Both the position numbers and the translations under genes were made by a program. From Marinitenerispora sediminis (GTDB taxonomy: Bacteria > Actinomycetota > Actinomycetes > Streptosporangiales > Streptosporangiaceae), in contig NZ_QEIO01000057.1 in NCBI RefSeq assembly GCF_003336425.1, forward strand, positions 1 through 32,157: a stretch of DNA of 32,157 nt, in the 5' to 3' direction. Within the stretch, counting starts at the first letter, position 1. Each line of letters opens with the position of its first letter. The notes under the pieces were generated by a model that was given only the letters and a program-made list of their open reading frames with translations, was not told the origin of the DNA and did no database searches. Shown here piece by piece: positions 1-8,240 of this stretch.

Positions 1-515
1 GGGCTGGGCTGGGCCCGACTGACCGCGGTGGGCGGACCAGCGTCCGGCCGGTATCGAAACCGCCTACCGGGCTCCCCCCGGCTCCGCTTCCCCCGGCCTC
101 CGGCCAGCGCCCGCGGCCCCACGCCGGGCGGTCCGCTCGCGGAGGGTGCTCAGCGACCGCGCCGCGGCGGCCATCCGCCAGCCGCCCGCCTCTGGCTCCC
201 CCGACAGCTGGTCCTCCACGCCCCCATGCGGGTCGGCGCCCGCGGTGGCGGGCCGGGCGGTGTGATCCCGACGTCCTCCCCTCGGCTCCGCCACCCGCCG
301 GAGGCCGCCGCGGCCACCACGGGCGCGGCGTCGGGGAGACCGGCAGGACGGTCGCGGTGAGCACGGCGGCGGACCGCACGCGTACCGCGGCACGGAGCGG
401 GCGGTCGTCCCGTCCCCGGGGAATCCGGATCCGGTCAGGGGCTCCGCAGCCGCCCTCTGACCGGAATAGAGTGTGAGGTGCCCCTTCTCCCTGCTCGCGC
501 AGAAAGTTCCCCCCT
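1..515. other. No convincing gene
   Basis: I see no supported gene here. Open frames on both strands are Arg/Pro/Gly-rich and look like high-GC artefacts. A short GGGCT-type direct repeat opens the window. A TAGAGT hexamer at 467-472 could be a -10 element for the metallopeptidase gene starting at 516, but no good -35 accompanies it. Confidence 0.5.
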
Positions 516-1493
516 GTGGACACCCCCCATGAGGTCTCGCCGGGCCCCGACGCCCGCATGGAGCCGGGTCCCGACGCCCGGCCGCAGCCGGGTCCCGCGG
601 CCCGGCCGGAGTGGCCGCCGCCCGCACCGCCGCGGCGCGGTGCGGCGCCGGTCCTGATCGCCGCCGCCGGCTCAGCCGTGGCCGCGCTGGTCGCGCTGGT
701 CATCTGCGTGGCGCTCGTGGTCGCCTCCCTGGACACGCCCGCAAGCGCCGCGGGCAAGCCGAGCTCCTCGGTACCGCATCCGGGCCACCCCCGGCCCGCT
801 GCGGAGGTCGTGCTCGACGACCACCCCGTGTACGACCTGGCCGGCCCCCGGACCGCCGCGTGCGCGGAGCCGGACCTCGACCCGGACTCCGCGAACTCGT
901 GGGAGGGCTTCAACTCCGAGATCGGCGCGTGCCTGGACGACGTGTGGTTTCCGACGCTCGTCGACCTCGGTGTGCGCCCCGCCTCCCCCACCCTGGTCGT
1001 GCTCGACGACAACGACGTGGACGGCGAGGACGAGACGGCCATGACCCTGGCCTACTACGACGACTGGGACCAGACGATCAACGTGGTGATGCCCAGCGTC
1101 ACCGAGATGTCGGAGACCGTCCCCGGTGCCGACGACGAGGGCGTCTGGGTGGCCCTGCTCGCGCACGAGTACGGCCACCACGTGCAGGCGCAGGTCGGCA
1201 TCCTCGACCGCTCCTACATCGAGGAGGAGAAGGCCGAGAACGAGGCGGCCAGCCTGGAGATGCTGCGGCGCACCGAACTCCAGGCGGAGTGCTTCGGCGG
1301 CGCCGCACTGCGCGCCCTCGACATGTTCTCGCAGCGGGACGCCGACGCCATCAACGAGGCGTTCAACGGCGGCGACGACCTGGACACGCACGGCACGGAG
1401 GAGAACCGCAAGTACTGGTTCCTCCAGGGGTGGAACGGCAGCACCGTGGAGGACTGCAACACCTACGGCGCCGACGCGCGGCTGGTGAGGTAG
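516..1493 (+). CDS. Membrane-anchored putative neutral zinc metallopeptidase
   Basis: This 325-residue protein starts at GTG; the only nearby SD-like sequence is a weak AGAAAG. An in-frame ATG at residue 15 is an alternative. The N-terminal 40 residues are proline-rich with a repeated PGPDAR-type motif, followed by one hydrophobic membrane segment at about 45-72. The rest would lie outside the membrane. HEYGHH at 217-222 is a zincin HExxH site, and ELQAEC at 254-259 supplies the expected downstream Glu ligand. This arrangement is typical of the YpfJ-type putative neutral zinc metallopeptidase family (PF04228). Its substrate is unknown. It stands alone with wide flanking gaps. Family call is strong; function beyond proteolysis is not inferable. 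Confidence 0.9.
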   Translation: MDTPHEVSPGPDARMEPGPDARPQPGPAARPEWPPPAPPRRGAAPVLIAAAGSAVAALVALVICVALVVASLDTPASAAGKPSSSVPHPGHPRPAAEVVLDDHPVYDLAGPRTAACAEPDLDPDSANSWEGFNSEIGACLDDVWFPTLVDLGVRPASPTLVVLDDNDVDGEDETAMTLAYYDDWDQTINVVMPSVTEMSETVPGADDEGVWVALLAHEYGHHVQAQVGILDRSYIEEEKAENEAASLEMLRRTELQAECFGGAALRALDMFSQRDADAINEAFNGGDDLDTHGTEENRKYWFLQGWNGSTVEDCNTYGADARLVR

Positions 1494-1887
1494 CGGGCGG
1501 GAGCCGCTCCGGCGATCCGCAGCGGCCCGGCCCCGCCTGCGTCGGCCGTACCGCGAGCGCGGGCGGCGGGGCGCTCCCCGGCCCGGCGCGGCCGAGGCTG
1601 CATCGCTCCTCGGGGCCGAGGCCGTCCCGACGTCGCCGCCCGCCCGGAGCGCCGGAGCGGCCCGGGCGGCGCCGACCGAAGAACCACCGGTGCCGCCGCG
1701 CCCCTGGGCCGTCCCGGCACCCCGAGGGCCCGGCGGCCGACCGCCCGCCCCACCAGCCGACGGCCGGAGGTCCACCGGACCGGGAACGCCCGCCGGCGGC
1801 GCCGCGGTCCCGCGCTCCGGGGCTCGGCAGGGCAGTCGGAGCGCCGGGACTCGCCATCTCCGGCCCCGCGCCGCGATGATGGCGGAC
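1494..1887. other. Intergenic, no gene seen
   Basis: This gap lies between the metallopeptidase and kptA. It is extremely GC-rich with many short inverted repeats, as expected from composition alone. An open frame runs in from upstream into kptA, but its N-terminal part is Pro/Arg/Gly-rich and shows no family resemblance, so I do not extend kptA into it. Confidence 0.5.
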
Positions 1888-2454
1888 ATGGACAACCGAC
1901 GACTCGTGCGGCGCTCGAAGTTCCTCGCGCGCGTGCTGCGGCACGAGCCCGAACTCCTCGGGCTCACGCTCGACCCGGCCGGGTGGGTGGCGGTCGACGA
2001 CCTGCTCGCCGCCTGCCGCCGCGCCGGCGTCGAACTGACCCCCGCCGACCTGGACGAGGTGGTCGCGCGCAACGACAAGAGCCGGTTCGCCTTCAGCCCC
2101 GACCGGCGGCGCGTCCGGGCCCAGCAGGGGCACAGCGTCCCGGTCCGGCTGGACCTTCCCGAGACGGTGCCGCCCACCACGCTGTACCACGGCACGGTCG
2201 GCCCCTCGCTGCCCGCGATCTTCACCGAGGGGCTGCGCCCGATGGCCCGGCACGACGTGCACCTCTCCCCCGATCCGGAGACGGCCCGCCGGGTCGGCGC
2301 CCGGCGCGGCCGACCGGTGGTCCTGCGCGTCGCGGCCGGCCGCATGCACGCCGACGGACACGCCTTCCGGGTCAGCGGCAACGGCGTGTGGCTGGTGCCC
2401 GCCGTGCCCGCGCACTACCTGGACGTCCTGCCGGAGGACCCGGCGGGCTCCTGA
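1888..2454 (+). CDS. kptA: RNA 2'-phosphotransferase, Tpt1/KptA family
   Basis: KptA/Tpt1 enzymes remove an RNA 2'-phosphate by transfer to NAD+. Most bacteria lack the tRNA-splicing pathway that makes this substrate, so the cellular role is unsettled. The 188-residue protein shows the family motifs in order: Arg18-His19 in VLRHEPE, GLTLDPAGWV (25-34), NDKSRF (62-67), VRAQQGHS (76-83), LYHGT (99-103), a GLRPM-R-x-x-VHLS segment (115-127) and a C-terminal NGVW. Arg77 and Arg121 are likely to be the other two catalytic arginines. I chose ATG 1888 because homologues begin about 18 residues before the Arg-His pair; in-frame ATGs at 1876 and 1879 are possible. No repair or RNA-processing partner lies next to it. 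Confidence 0.93.
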   Translation: MDNRRLVRRSKFLARVLRHEPELLGLTLDPAGWVAVDDLLAACRRAGVELTPADLDEVVARNDKSRFAFSPDRRRVRAQQGHSVPVRLDLPETVPPTTLYHGTVGPSLPAIFTEGLRPMARHDVHLSPDPETARRVGARRGRPVVLRVAAGRMHADGHAFRVSGNGVWLVPAVPAHYLDVLPEDPAGS

Positions 2455-2535
2455 CCTACCGCGGGGGACGCGGCCCGAGACGACGCTGGCGCTGAGCCGG
2501 TCCCGGATCACCGGCGCGCTGCGCGGTCGGCCCGG

Positions 2536-2553
2536 TCGGGGCAACCGCCCCGA
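2536..2553 (+). terminator. Candidate terminator hairpin after kptA
   Basis: A perfect 7-bp stem (TCGGGGC / GCCCCGA) with a 4-base AACC loop lies 82 bases past the kptA stop. There is no T-tract, which is common for actinobacterial terminators. Confidence 0.45.
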
Positions 2554-2654
2554 GGCCGCCGAGCGCCCCGATCGGATAACGCTGTCCGCACGGATGTGCG
2601 GGAATCGGCCCGTGTTCGTCCCGGATGGTGGCGCGGGACCGGCCGCCTGCTCTA

Positions 2655-2686
2655 TTTTCTATACACGATCGTATGCGTATAGAAAA
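2655..2686. promoter_or_regulatory. Inverted-repeat operator upstream of FAD monooxygenase
   Basis: TTTTCTATAC (2655-2664) and GTATAGAAAA (2677-2686) form a perfect 10-bp inverted repeat around a 12-base spacer, which itself holds the palindrome ACGATCGT (2665-2672). The dyad is strikingly AT-rich for this DNA and ends at the GAGGAGG ribosome-binding site (2687-2693) of the GTG start at 2698. It is well placed to block transcription. The natural candidate to bind it is the TetR regulator encoded at the end of the same operon. Confidence 0.8.
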
Positions 2687-2697
2687 GAGGAGGCACC

Positions 2698-4202
2698 GTG
2701 GACCAGGTGGCCGTGCTGATCACCGGGGCCGGGCCGACCGGGCTGACGCTGGCCTGCGGACTGGCCGCGCAGGGTGTCGGGGTCCGTGTCGTCGACCGCG
2801 CCGACGGCCCGGCGTCGACATCGCGGGCCAACATCCTGCACGCGCGGGGCGTGGAGGTGCTGGAGCGCCTGAAGGCCGTCGGTGACCTGCGCGAGCGGTC
2901 GCTGGCGCCGGTGGGGATGCGGATGCACGTGCGGTCGCGGCCGGTCGCGACGATGCGGTTCGCCCCGGACGCCCGCGAGTCGGTGCAGGCGCTGTTCGTC
3001 TCCCAGGCGCAGGTCGAGGAGCGGCTGCGGCGGCGGCTCGGCGAGCTGGGCGGCAGGGTCGAGTGGGGCATGACGGTCACCGGGGCCGCGCAGGACGCCG
3101 ACGGGGTGACGGTCGAGTTCGCCGACGGTACGCGCGTGCGGGCGGGCTGGCTCGCCGGTTGCGACGGCGCGCGCAGCACCGTGCGGGAGGCCGCCGGGAT
3201 CGGCTTCCCCGGTGTGCCGGTCGTGGAGAACTTCCTCCTGGCCGACGTCCATGCCGACTGGGACCGGGACCGGACCGTTTCGGCGGGGTTCTTCCACCGC
3301 GACGGGCTGCTGCTGGCGATCCCCATGCCAGGCGGGGGCGACGGCGGCGACCTGTGGCGGCTCATGGCCGACGTGCCGGCCCTCGATCGCCGCCTCAACG
3401 ACGCCGACATCATCGCGCGCTTCGAGCAGCTCCTCGCCGAGCGGACCGGCCGGAGCGGGGAGCGCATCCGCGACGCGGTCTGGACCTCGGTCTTCCGCAT
3501 CCACCGCAGGCTCGCGGCCGACTACCGCGACGGCCGCGTCCTGCTGGCCGGGGACGCGGCGCACATCCACAGCCCGATCGGCGGCAGGGCATGAACACCG
3601 GTATCGGCGACGCCGAGAACCTCGCATGGAAGCTGGCGCTGGTGGTGCGCGGCAGGGCGGCCCCGGCACTGCTCGATACCTACACGGCCGAGCGCCGCCC
3701 GCTGGCCACCGAGGTCCTGCGCACCACGACGGCCAACACCGAGATCCTGGTCGGCGAGAACGCGGCGGCCCGGTTCGCCCGGGACCGGCTCTTCGTCCCG
3801 CTCCTCAACTCCCCCTGGGTGCAGCGCCGGGCGACGCGCACCGCGTCGCAACTGGGGGTGAGCTACCGGCGAGGTCCGCTCGGCGGCCGGGGCCGCGGCC
3901 TCCGCCCGGGCGACCGCGTCCCGGACCGGGAATGCTCCCGCGCCGACGGAAGCCGCACGCGGCTGCAGACCGAACTGTGCCCGGCATGGGTGCTGCTCGC
4001 CCGACCCGATGCCAGCGTCGACGCGCTCGTGGACGCGGCCCGCCGCCATCTCGGGCAGGACGTCACCGTCCTGCTCGACCCCGGCGCCTCGGGATCTCCG
4101 CAGCTGGTGCGGCCCGACGGGCACCTGGGCTGGCGCGGCGACGACCCCGACGCGCTGCGCCGCTGGTGCACCAGCGTCCTGCACACCAGGATGGCCCCAT
4201 GA
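2698..4202 (+). pseudogene. FAD-dependent aromatic monooxygenase, one-base frameshift
   Basis: The two reading frames together make a roughly 502-residue group A flavin monooxygenase of the PheA/TfdB and rifampicin-hydroxylase type (FAD_binding_3). The first frame has the dinucleotide motif GAGPTG (10-15), the GCDGARS motif (near 154-160) and the start of the flavin-ribityl motif [15 protein letters not shown] (near 282-296). It then stops at 3594. The second frame resumes at once with [17 protein letters not shown], exactly the expected continuation, and ends in a thioredoxin-like C-terminal region. One missing C between 3585 and 3586 would restore GGQGMNTG. The start is GTG with a strong GAGGAGG SD. 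The stop overlaps the TetR start by four bases (ATGA). Either a recent pseudogene or a base-calling error. Confidence 0.88.
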
Positions 4203-4816
4203 CCTCCCAGACACCGCACCGCAGGGGGCCGGGGCGCCCCCGCGATCCCCACGCCGACTCCGCCATCCTGCGCGCGGCCGTCGACCTGCTCATCGAGCGC
4301 GGCATCGACCAGACCAGCATGGAGGGCATCGCCAAGCGCGCGGGCGTGGCGAAGGTGACCGTCTACAAGCGCTGGAGCACCAAGGAGGACCTGCTCGCCG
4401 ACGCGATCGAGAAGGTCCGCGACGACCTCCCGAGTGTCGACCCGGAGCACGCGGCCAGCGGACTGCCCGAGCTGCTCGAAACCCTGCTGCCCCGGTGGGG
4501 CGAGGCGCTCGCCGACCCCAGATACCGGGCGCTGTCGGCACGGCTGCTCGGCGCCGGCCCCGGCCACCCGGCGCTGCTGGAGTCCTACTGGCACCATCAC
4601 GTACTCCCCCGCCGCGAACGATCCCGGGTGCTGCTCCGCGAGGCCCAGGCCCACGGCGTGCTGGCCCCCACCGCCGACATCGACATCCTGCTCGACATGA
4701 TGGCCGGGGCGATCATCCACCACCTGCTCCTCGAACCCGGCGACCCGCACCCCGAGCAGGTCACCCGGTACCTGCGCAGGCTGCTCCGCCAAGCGGGCCT
4801 CACGCTGCCCGCCTAG
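4199..4816 (+). CDS. TetR/AcrR family transcriptional regulator
   Basis: This 205-residue regulator has a typical TetR N-terminal helix-turn-helix at about residues 25-70, with the recognition segment [20 protein letters not shown] followed by the usual DLLADAI. The C-terminal domain, about 85-205, is all-helical and would bind a ligand and dimerise. The ATG overlaps the stop of the monooxygenase gene (ATGA), so the two are translationally coupled. Such pairs commonly regulate themselves and are relieved by the substrate of the oxygenase. The AT-rich dyad at 2655-2686 is its likely operator. The gene looks intact even though its partner is frameshifted. Confidence 0.93.
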   Translation: MTSQTPHRRGPGRPRDPHADSAILRAAVDLLIERGIDQTSMEGIAKRAGVAKVTVYKRWSTKEDLLADAIEKVRDDLPSVDPEHAASGLPELLETLLPRWGEALADPRYRALSARLLGAGPGHPALLESYWHHHVLPRRERSRVLLREAQAHGVLAPTADIDILLDMMAGAIIHHLLLEPGDPHPEQVTRYLRRLLRQAGLTLPA

Positions 4817-4819
4817 CCC

Positions 4820-4839
4820 GGACGCCCGCCGGGCGGTCC
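4820..4839 (+). terminator. Candidate hairpin after the TetR gene
   Basis: GGACGCCC (4820-4827) pairs with GGGC-G-GTCC (4831-4839), giving an 8-bp stem with one bulged G and a GCC loop, four bases past the stop. It is short and lacks a T-tract, so it is a weak call. Confidence 0.35.
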
Positions 4840-4922
4840 GCCGCGTTCCCGGGCGGTACAGGCGCTCCGGCCGGCCCGGCCCCCGCCGGTCGCGCGCGGC
4901 GGCCGGCGGAGGCTCGCTCGCG

Positions 4923-5714
4923 TCACACCAGGGACTGGCCGCCGTCCACGGTGATCACCTGGCCGGTCATGTAGTTGTTCGCCATGAGGAACAGGGCGGA
5001 CGCGCCCGCCTCGGCGGCGTCGCCGAACCGGCCGAGCGGGAGGCCCGCCCCGACCTCGGCGACGGCGGCGTCACCGCCGAGCCCGAAGCCGCCGCGCAGC
5101 AGCGGCGTGTCGAAGGCTCCGTAGCGGACGGTGTTCACCCGCAGCCGGCGCGGCGCGAACTCGACGGCGAGCGTCCTGGTGAGCGTCTCCACGGCGCCGG
5201 TGGCCACGACGGGGGCGCTCATGTTGGGGGCCGGGCGGATCGCCAGGTTGCCGGAGGTGAGGGTGATCGACCCGCCCGCCGGCAGCCGGCCCGCCGCGAC
5301 CTTGGCGACGGCGAAGGCCCCCCAGATCCGGGTGAGGAGCACCGGGCGCAGGTCGTCGCGGGAGACCTGCTCGACCGGTCCGGCGCCTTCGAGCCCGCCG
5401 GCGGTCACCAGGACGTGGTCGACCGATCCGGCGCGGTCGAAGACCTCCGCCAGGGCGTCCTCGTCCGCGCCGTCGGCGGACACCCCGAGGACCGCCTCCG
5501 CGGGCCCGTCGCCGCGGACCCGGGCGACCGCGTTGTCCAGCCGGGCCCGGTCGCGGCCGACCAGCACCACCCGGGCACCGACCTCACGCAGCAGGACGCC
5601 GGCCGCCAGACCGATACCCGAGCTGCCGCCGACGATGACCGCGGTGGAACCGGTGAGCGCGCTCGGCAGCGGGGAGCGCACCGGCATGGGGGCCGTGGGG
5701 GCGGACGTGGTCAT
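4923..5714 (-). CDS. SDR-family protein lacking the catalytic Tyr-Lys pair
   Basis: This 263-residue protein has the short-chain dehydrogenase/reductase fold. The cofactor motif GGSSGIG is at 29-35 and the C-terminal end is GQVITVDGGQSLV. The active-site serine position (Ser154 in TLTSG) is present. The YxxxK motif is not: alignment of SAPVVATGAVETL with the usual YxASKaAVe-L places Pro168 at the Tyr position and Thr172 at the Lys position. The NAG motif reads TAG. The start ATG has a good SD (GAGGAG, 5-base spacing), and the 20-residue N-terminal extension is therefore probably real. It is divergent from a TetR gene and shares its operators. It may be a non-canonical reductase or a binding/sensor protein. 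Confidence 0.88.
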   Translation of the reverse strand: MTTSAPTAPMPVRSPLPSALTGSTAVIVGGSSGIGLAAGVLLREVGARVVLVGRDRARLDNAVARVRGDGPAEAVLGVSADGADEDALAEVFDRAGSVDHVLVTAGGLEGAGPVEQVSRDDLRPVLLTRIWGAFAVAKVAAGRLPAGGSITLTSGNLAIRPAPNMSAPVVATGAVETLTRTLAVEFAPRRLRVNTVRYGAFDTPLLRGGFGLGGDAAVAEVGAGLPLGRFGDAAEAGASALFLMANNYMTGQVITVDGGQSLV

Positions 5715-5731
5715 GATGACTCCTCATGAAA

Positions 5732-5751
5732 TAAACCATCCGTTTGGTTTA
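5732..5751. promoter_or_regulatory. TetR-type operator, site 1
   Basis: TAAACCA (5732-5738) and TGGTTTA (5745-5751) are perfect 7-bp arms around a 6-base spacer. The site is 18 bases upstream of the SDR start and lies in the SDR/TetR intergenic region. Confidence 0.8.
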
Positions 5752-5780
5752 GGACAGCTTGCCGGGGCGCGGCACCGAAG

Positions 5781-5796
5781 TCAACCGGATGGTTTA
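5781..5796. promoter_or_regulatory. TetR-type operator, site 2
   Basis: TCAACC-GGAT-GGTTTA is an imperfect inverted repeat ending 9 bases before the TetR ATG. Read on the minus strand it shares TAAACCATCCG exactly with site 1, so the two sites face each other. Binding here would repress the regulator, and site 1 would repress the SDR gene. Confidence 0.72.
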
Positions 5797-5805
5797 ATTC
5801 AGGGC

Positions 5806-6432
5806 ATGAGCTACGACGCAGAGGCGACCCGGCGGCGGATCCTGGAGGCCGCCATCGCCGAGTTCGCCGCCCACGGACTGGCCGGGGCCCGGGTCGAGCG
5901 CATCGCCTCCGCCGCCCGGGCCAACAAGCAGGCGATCTACCTGTACTTCGGCGGCAAGGAGCAGCTGTTCGGCACGGTCGTGCAGGCCAAGGTGGACGAG
6001 ATCTGCCACACCGGCGCGTTCACCCCCGACTTCGTGGCCGAGACCGTCGGGCAGCTCTTCGACTGGTACCAGGAGAACCCGGACCTGGTCAGGCTGGTCC
6101 TGTGGGAGGCCCTGGAGACCCGCGGGAGCACGGTGCACGGGGAGGAGGAGCGCCGAGCCATGTACCGGGCCAAGGTCCGCTCCTACGTCGAGGCCGGAGC
6201 GGGCGCCGAGGTACCGGAGCCCGAACGCACCCGCGCCGTGCAGGACTGGGTGTTCACCATCCTCGGCCTGGTCGCCTGGAACTTCGCCGTGCCCCAGCTC
6301 TGCCGCCTCGTCCTCGACGAGGACGACGAGGCCGCCGCCCTCGCCCGCCGCCGCGAGGCCGTGGTGGCCGCCGCCCTCGCCCTCGTCGCGGACACGCGGC
6401 AGGCCCCCGCGTCCGCTCCGCTCCCGCCGTGA
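5806..6432 (+). CDS. TetR/AcrR family transcriptional regulator
   Basis: This 208-residue protein has an N-terminal TetR helix-turn-helix at about 5-52, including RILEAAIAEFAAHGLAGARV and ANKQAIYLYFGGKEQLF. Its C-terminal ligand/dimer domain resembles the TetR_C type that contains an NPDLVRLVLWEAL segment. It is divergent from the SDR gene, and the 91-base gap between the two starts holds two facing copies of a TAAACCATCCG operator. That layout implies control of itself and of the SDR. The ATG at 5806 has only AGGG as a close SD, but it is the only start that fits the domain. Confidence 0.93.
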   Translation: MSYDAEATRRRILEAAIAEFAAHGLAGARVERIASAARANKQAIYLYFGGKEQLFGTVVQAKVDEICHTGAFTPDFVAETVGQLFDWYQENPDLVRLVLWEALETRGSTVHGEEERRAMYRAKVRSYVEAGAGAEVPEPERTRAVQDWVFTILGLVAWNFAVPQLCRLVLDEDDEAAALARRREAVVAAALALVADTRQAPASAPLPP

Positions 6433-6622
6433 GCCGGCGCCCGCGGTCCAGCTCGACCCGGGCACCGGGCGCCGGGCAGGTACGACGGCGGCGGCAGGTC
6501 CGGGACCCGGAGTGGCGGCCTCGACCCGACGCACGTCCCCCGCGGTCGGCTCGGAGAGCGCCGACGAGCCGCTGCCGCCGCGCCGGGCGGAGTCCCGCCC
6601 CGCCGCGGGCGGAACCGCGGGG

Positions 6623-7123
6623 TCAGCCGGCGAGCACCTTGTCCAGGAACCGGTCCAGGTTGGCGAGGGTGCGGGCGACCTGCTCGTCCAGGGTCAGCGA
6701 CTCCTCGTAGCGGTCCACGAGATCGGACGTCTTCTTCCCCCGGACGTAGAGCGGGCAGGCGAGGTCGGCGCACACGTAGGCGCCCACCGTGTTGCCCTGC
6801 CGGCCGGCGGCGCCCACCCGGCGCGCGGTGAGCAGCGACACCCCCTGCCCCGCGTGCGAGGTGAGGCAGAAGGAGCAGACGGTGGTCTTGGTGAGTCCGC
6901 GCTTCACCGCCGGCGGGACGCGCAGCACCACGCCGACGAGGTCGCCGTCCCGCTCGGCCACGAGGTAGCCGCGGTCCGGCGCGCCGGGGTCGCGCCAGCC
7001 CAGGAAGTCGAGGTCCGGCCAGGGCAGCTCGGGCAGGCGCCGGGGCAGGCCGAGCCGCCGCGCCTCGCCCTTGGAGCAGTTGACGAAGGAGCCGCGGATC
7101 TCGGAATCGGTGAGGGCACGCAT
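6623..7123 (-). CDS. FBP-domain (treble-clef zinc) protein
   Basis: This 166-residue protein resembles the actinobacterial FBP-domain family, named from the C-terminal zinc region of elongation-factor-G-binding proteins. Paired cysteines at CSFC (83-86) and C118-x4-C123 form a likely zinc-binding treble clef. The N-terminal part has the family-like MRALTDSEIRGSFVNCSKGEA opening, and the C-terminal 40 residues are helical. By homology it could interact with the translation machinery, but no substrate or partner is shown here. It converges with the upstream TetR gene. It is downstream of the AraC gene on the same strand with an 11-base gap, so some read-through is possible. Confidence 0.8.
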   Translation of the reverse strand: MRALTDSEIRGSFVNCSKGEARRLGLPRRLPELPWPDLDFLGWRDPGAPDRGYLVAERDGDLVGVVLRVPPAVKRGLTKTTVCSFCLTSHAGQGVSLLTARRVGAAGRQGNTVGAYVCADLACPLYVRGKKTSDLVDRYEESLTLDEQVARTLANLDRFLDKVLAG

Positions 7124-7134
7124 GGTGCCGGAAC

Positions 7135-8121
7135 CTAGCAAACGGCCGATCGGCCCGTCACCTGGTTTTCGGGGGTTGACGTGCGGTCGCCGTGCTCCGG
7201 GTCGCCCGCCGACGTTGGGTGGGCGGCCTGGGGCCTCCAGGCCGCGGGCGCGTCCGTGGACGTACGGAAGCGCGCAGCGTCCCGCGACGGCGCCACGCCG
7301 AAAGTCCGTTTGTAGTCGCGGCTGAACTGCGCCGGGCTCACGAACCCCACGGCTGAGGCGATCTGGGCGAGCGTGCCGGCCTGGGCGACGATCTGCCGCC
7401 GCGCCTCGTGGAGGCGAACGGTCTTGAAGTAGTTGCCCGGACTGGTGCCCGTGATCTTCCGAAATTGCCGATGGAACGTTCCCACGCTCATGTTGGCGTG
7501 GGAGGCCAGATGTCCGACGTTGATCGGCGTATCGAGGTGATTCTGCATCCACTCGGTGACGCCCTCGATGCGGGTCAGGGCCGACTCGGCGTGCAGGAGC
7601 CCGCGGAGCGCGTCGCCGACCGGACCGGCGAGCAGCCGGTAGTAGATCTCCTGCTTCACTCCGGGCCCCAGGATCAGAGCCTCGGTCGGATTCGGCAGGA
7701 GCCGCAGCAGCCGGAGCGACGGCTCGAGAACCGACTCGGGCAGGGAATCGACGGCGACGGATTCCACGTCCTTCTTCGGAGAGGGCGGCATCTGTGCCAC
7801 CAATGCCGACAGGAGGGGCCGGTCGAGGGAGAGTTCCAGGGCGACGTACGGCTCCGCGGCGGAAGCCCGTGTCACCTGGACGAGTGCCGGCAGGTGAGCG
7901 CCCACGATCACCAGGTCGCCCGCGCCGTACACGATCTCCCTGGACCCGACGACGACCCGCTTGCGACCTTGGAACGGCAGGTGGAGCACCGGCCGGAACA
8001 CGATCGACATGGGTTCGGTGGGGGACCGGGTGACATGTACCCGCACACCCATCTCGTCGTGCTCGACCCGCCCGCCGGCTTCGTCGAGGGCCGCCCTCAC
8101 GATGTCGCCCGTGACGTCCAT
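7135..8121 (-). CDS. AraC-family transcriptional regulator
   Basis: This 328-residue regulator has an N-terminal cupin-like ligand domain of the AraC_N (PF06719) type, about 10-200, and a C-terminal double helix-turn-helix, about 205-300. Recognisable pieces are LASHANMSVGTFHRQFRKI and IASAVGFVSPAQFSRDYKR. The last 30 residues look disordered. The ATG at 8121 has an AAGGGG SD six bases upstream; a GTG two codons earlier is also possible. It lies downstream of an alpha/beta hydrolase gene on the same strand, separated by 119 bases. AraC_N regulators are often found beside oxidoreductase or hydrolase genes that they activate. The ligand is unknown. Confidence 0.92.
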   Translation of the reverse strand: MDVTGDIVRAALDEAGGRVEHDEMGVRVHVTRSPTEPMSIVFRPVLHLPFQGRKRVVVGSREIVYGAGDLVIVGAHLPALVQVTRASAAEPYVALELSLDRPLLSALVAQMPPSPKKDVESVAVDSLPESVLEPSLRLLRLLPNPTEALILGPGVKQEIYYRLLAGPVGDALRGLLHAESALTRIEGVTEWMQNHLDTPINVGHLASHANMSVGTFHRQFRKITGTSPGNYFKTVRLHEARRQIVAQAGTLAQIASAVGFVSPAQFSRDYKRTFGVAPSRDAARFRTSTDAPAAWRPQAAHPTSAGDPEHGDRTSTPENQVTGRSAVC

Positions 8122-8240
8122 GTGCACCCCTTCCTCGACCGAGCCGTCGCACACACCACATTCTCGGCCTACGCACCTGGAGAGCGGGCCGAGCAGGAGC
8201 CGCCCAGCCCGTTCGCCGGCTTTCGAGTTCTCCGTCTCGG

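Noticed and set aside
64-627. Minus-strand open frame at the left edge
   Set aside because: It is Arg/Gly/Pro-rich, overlaps the start of the metallopeptidase gene, and shows no motif.
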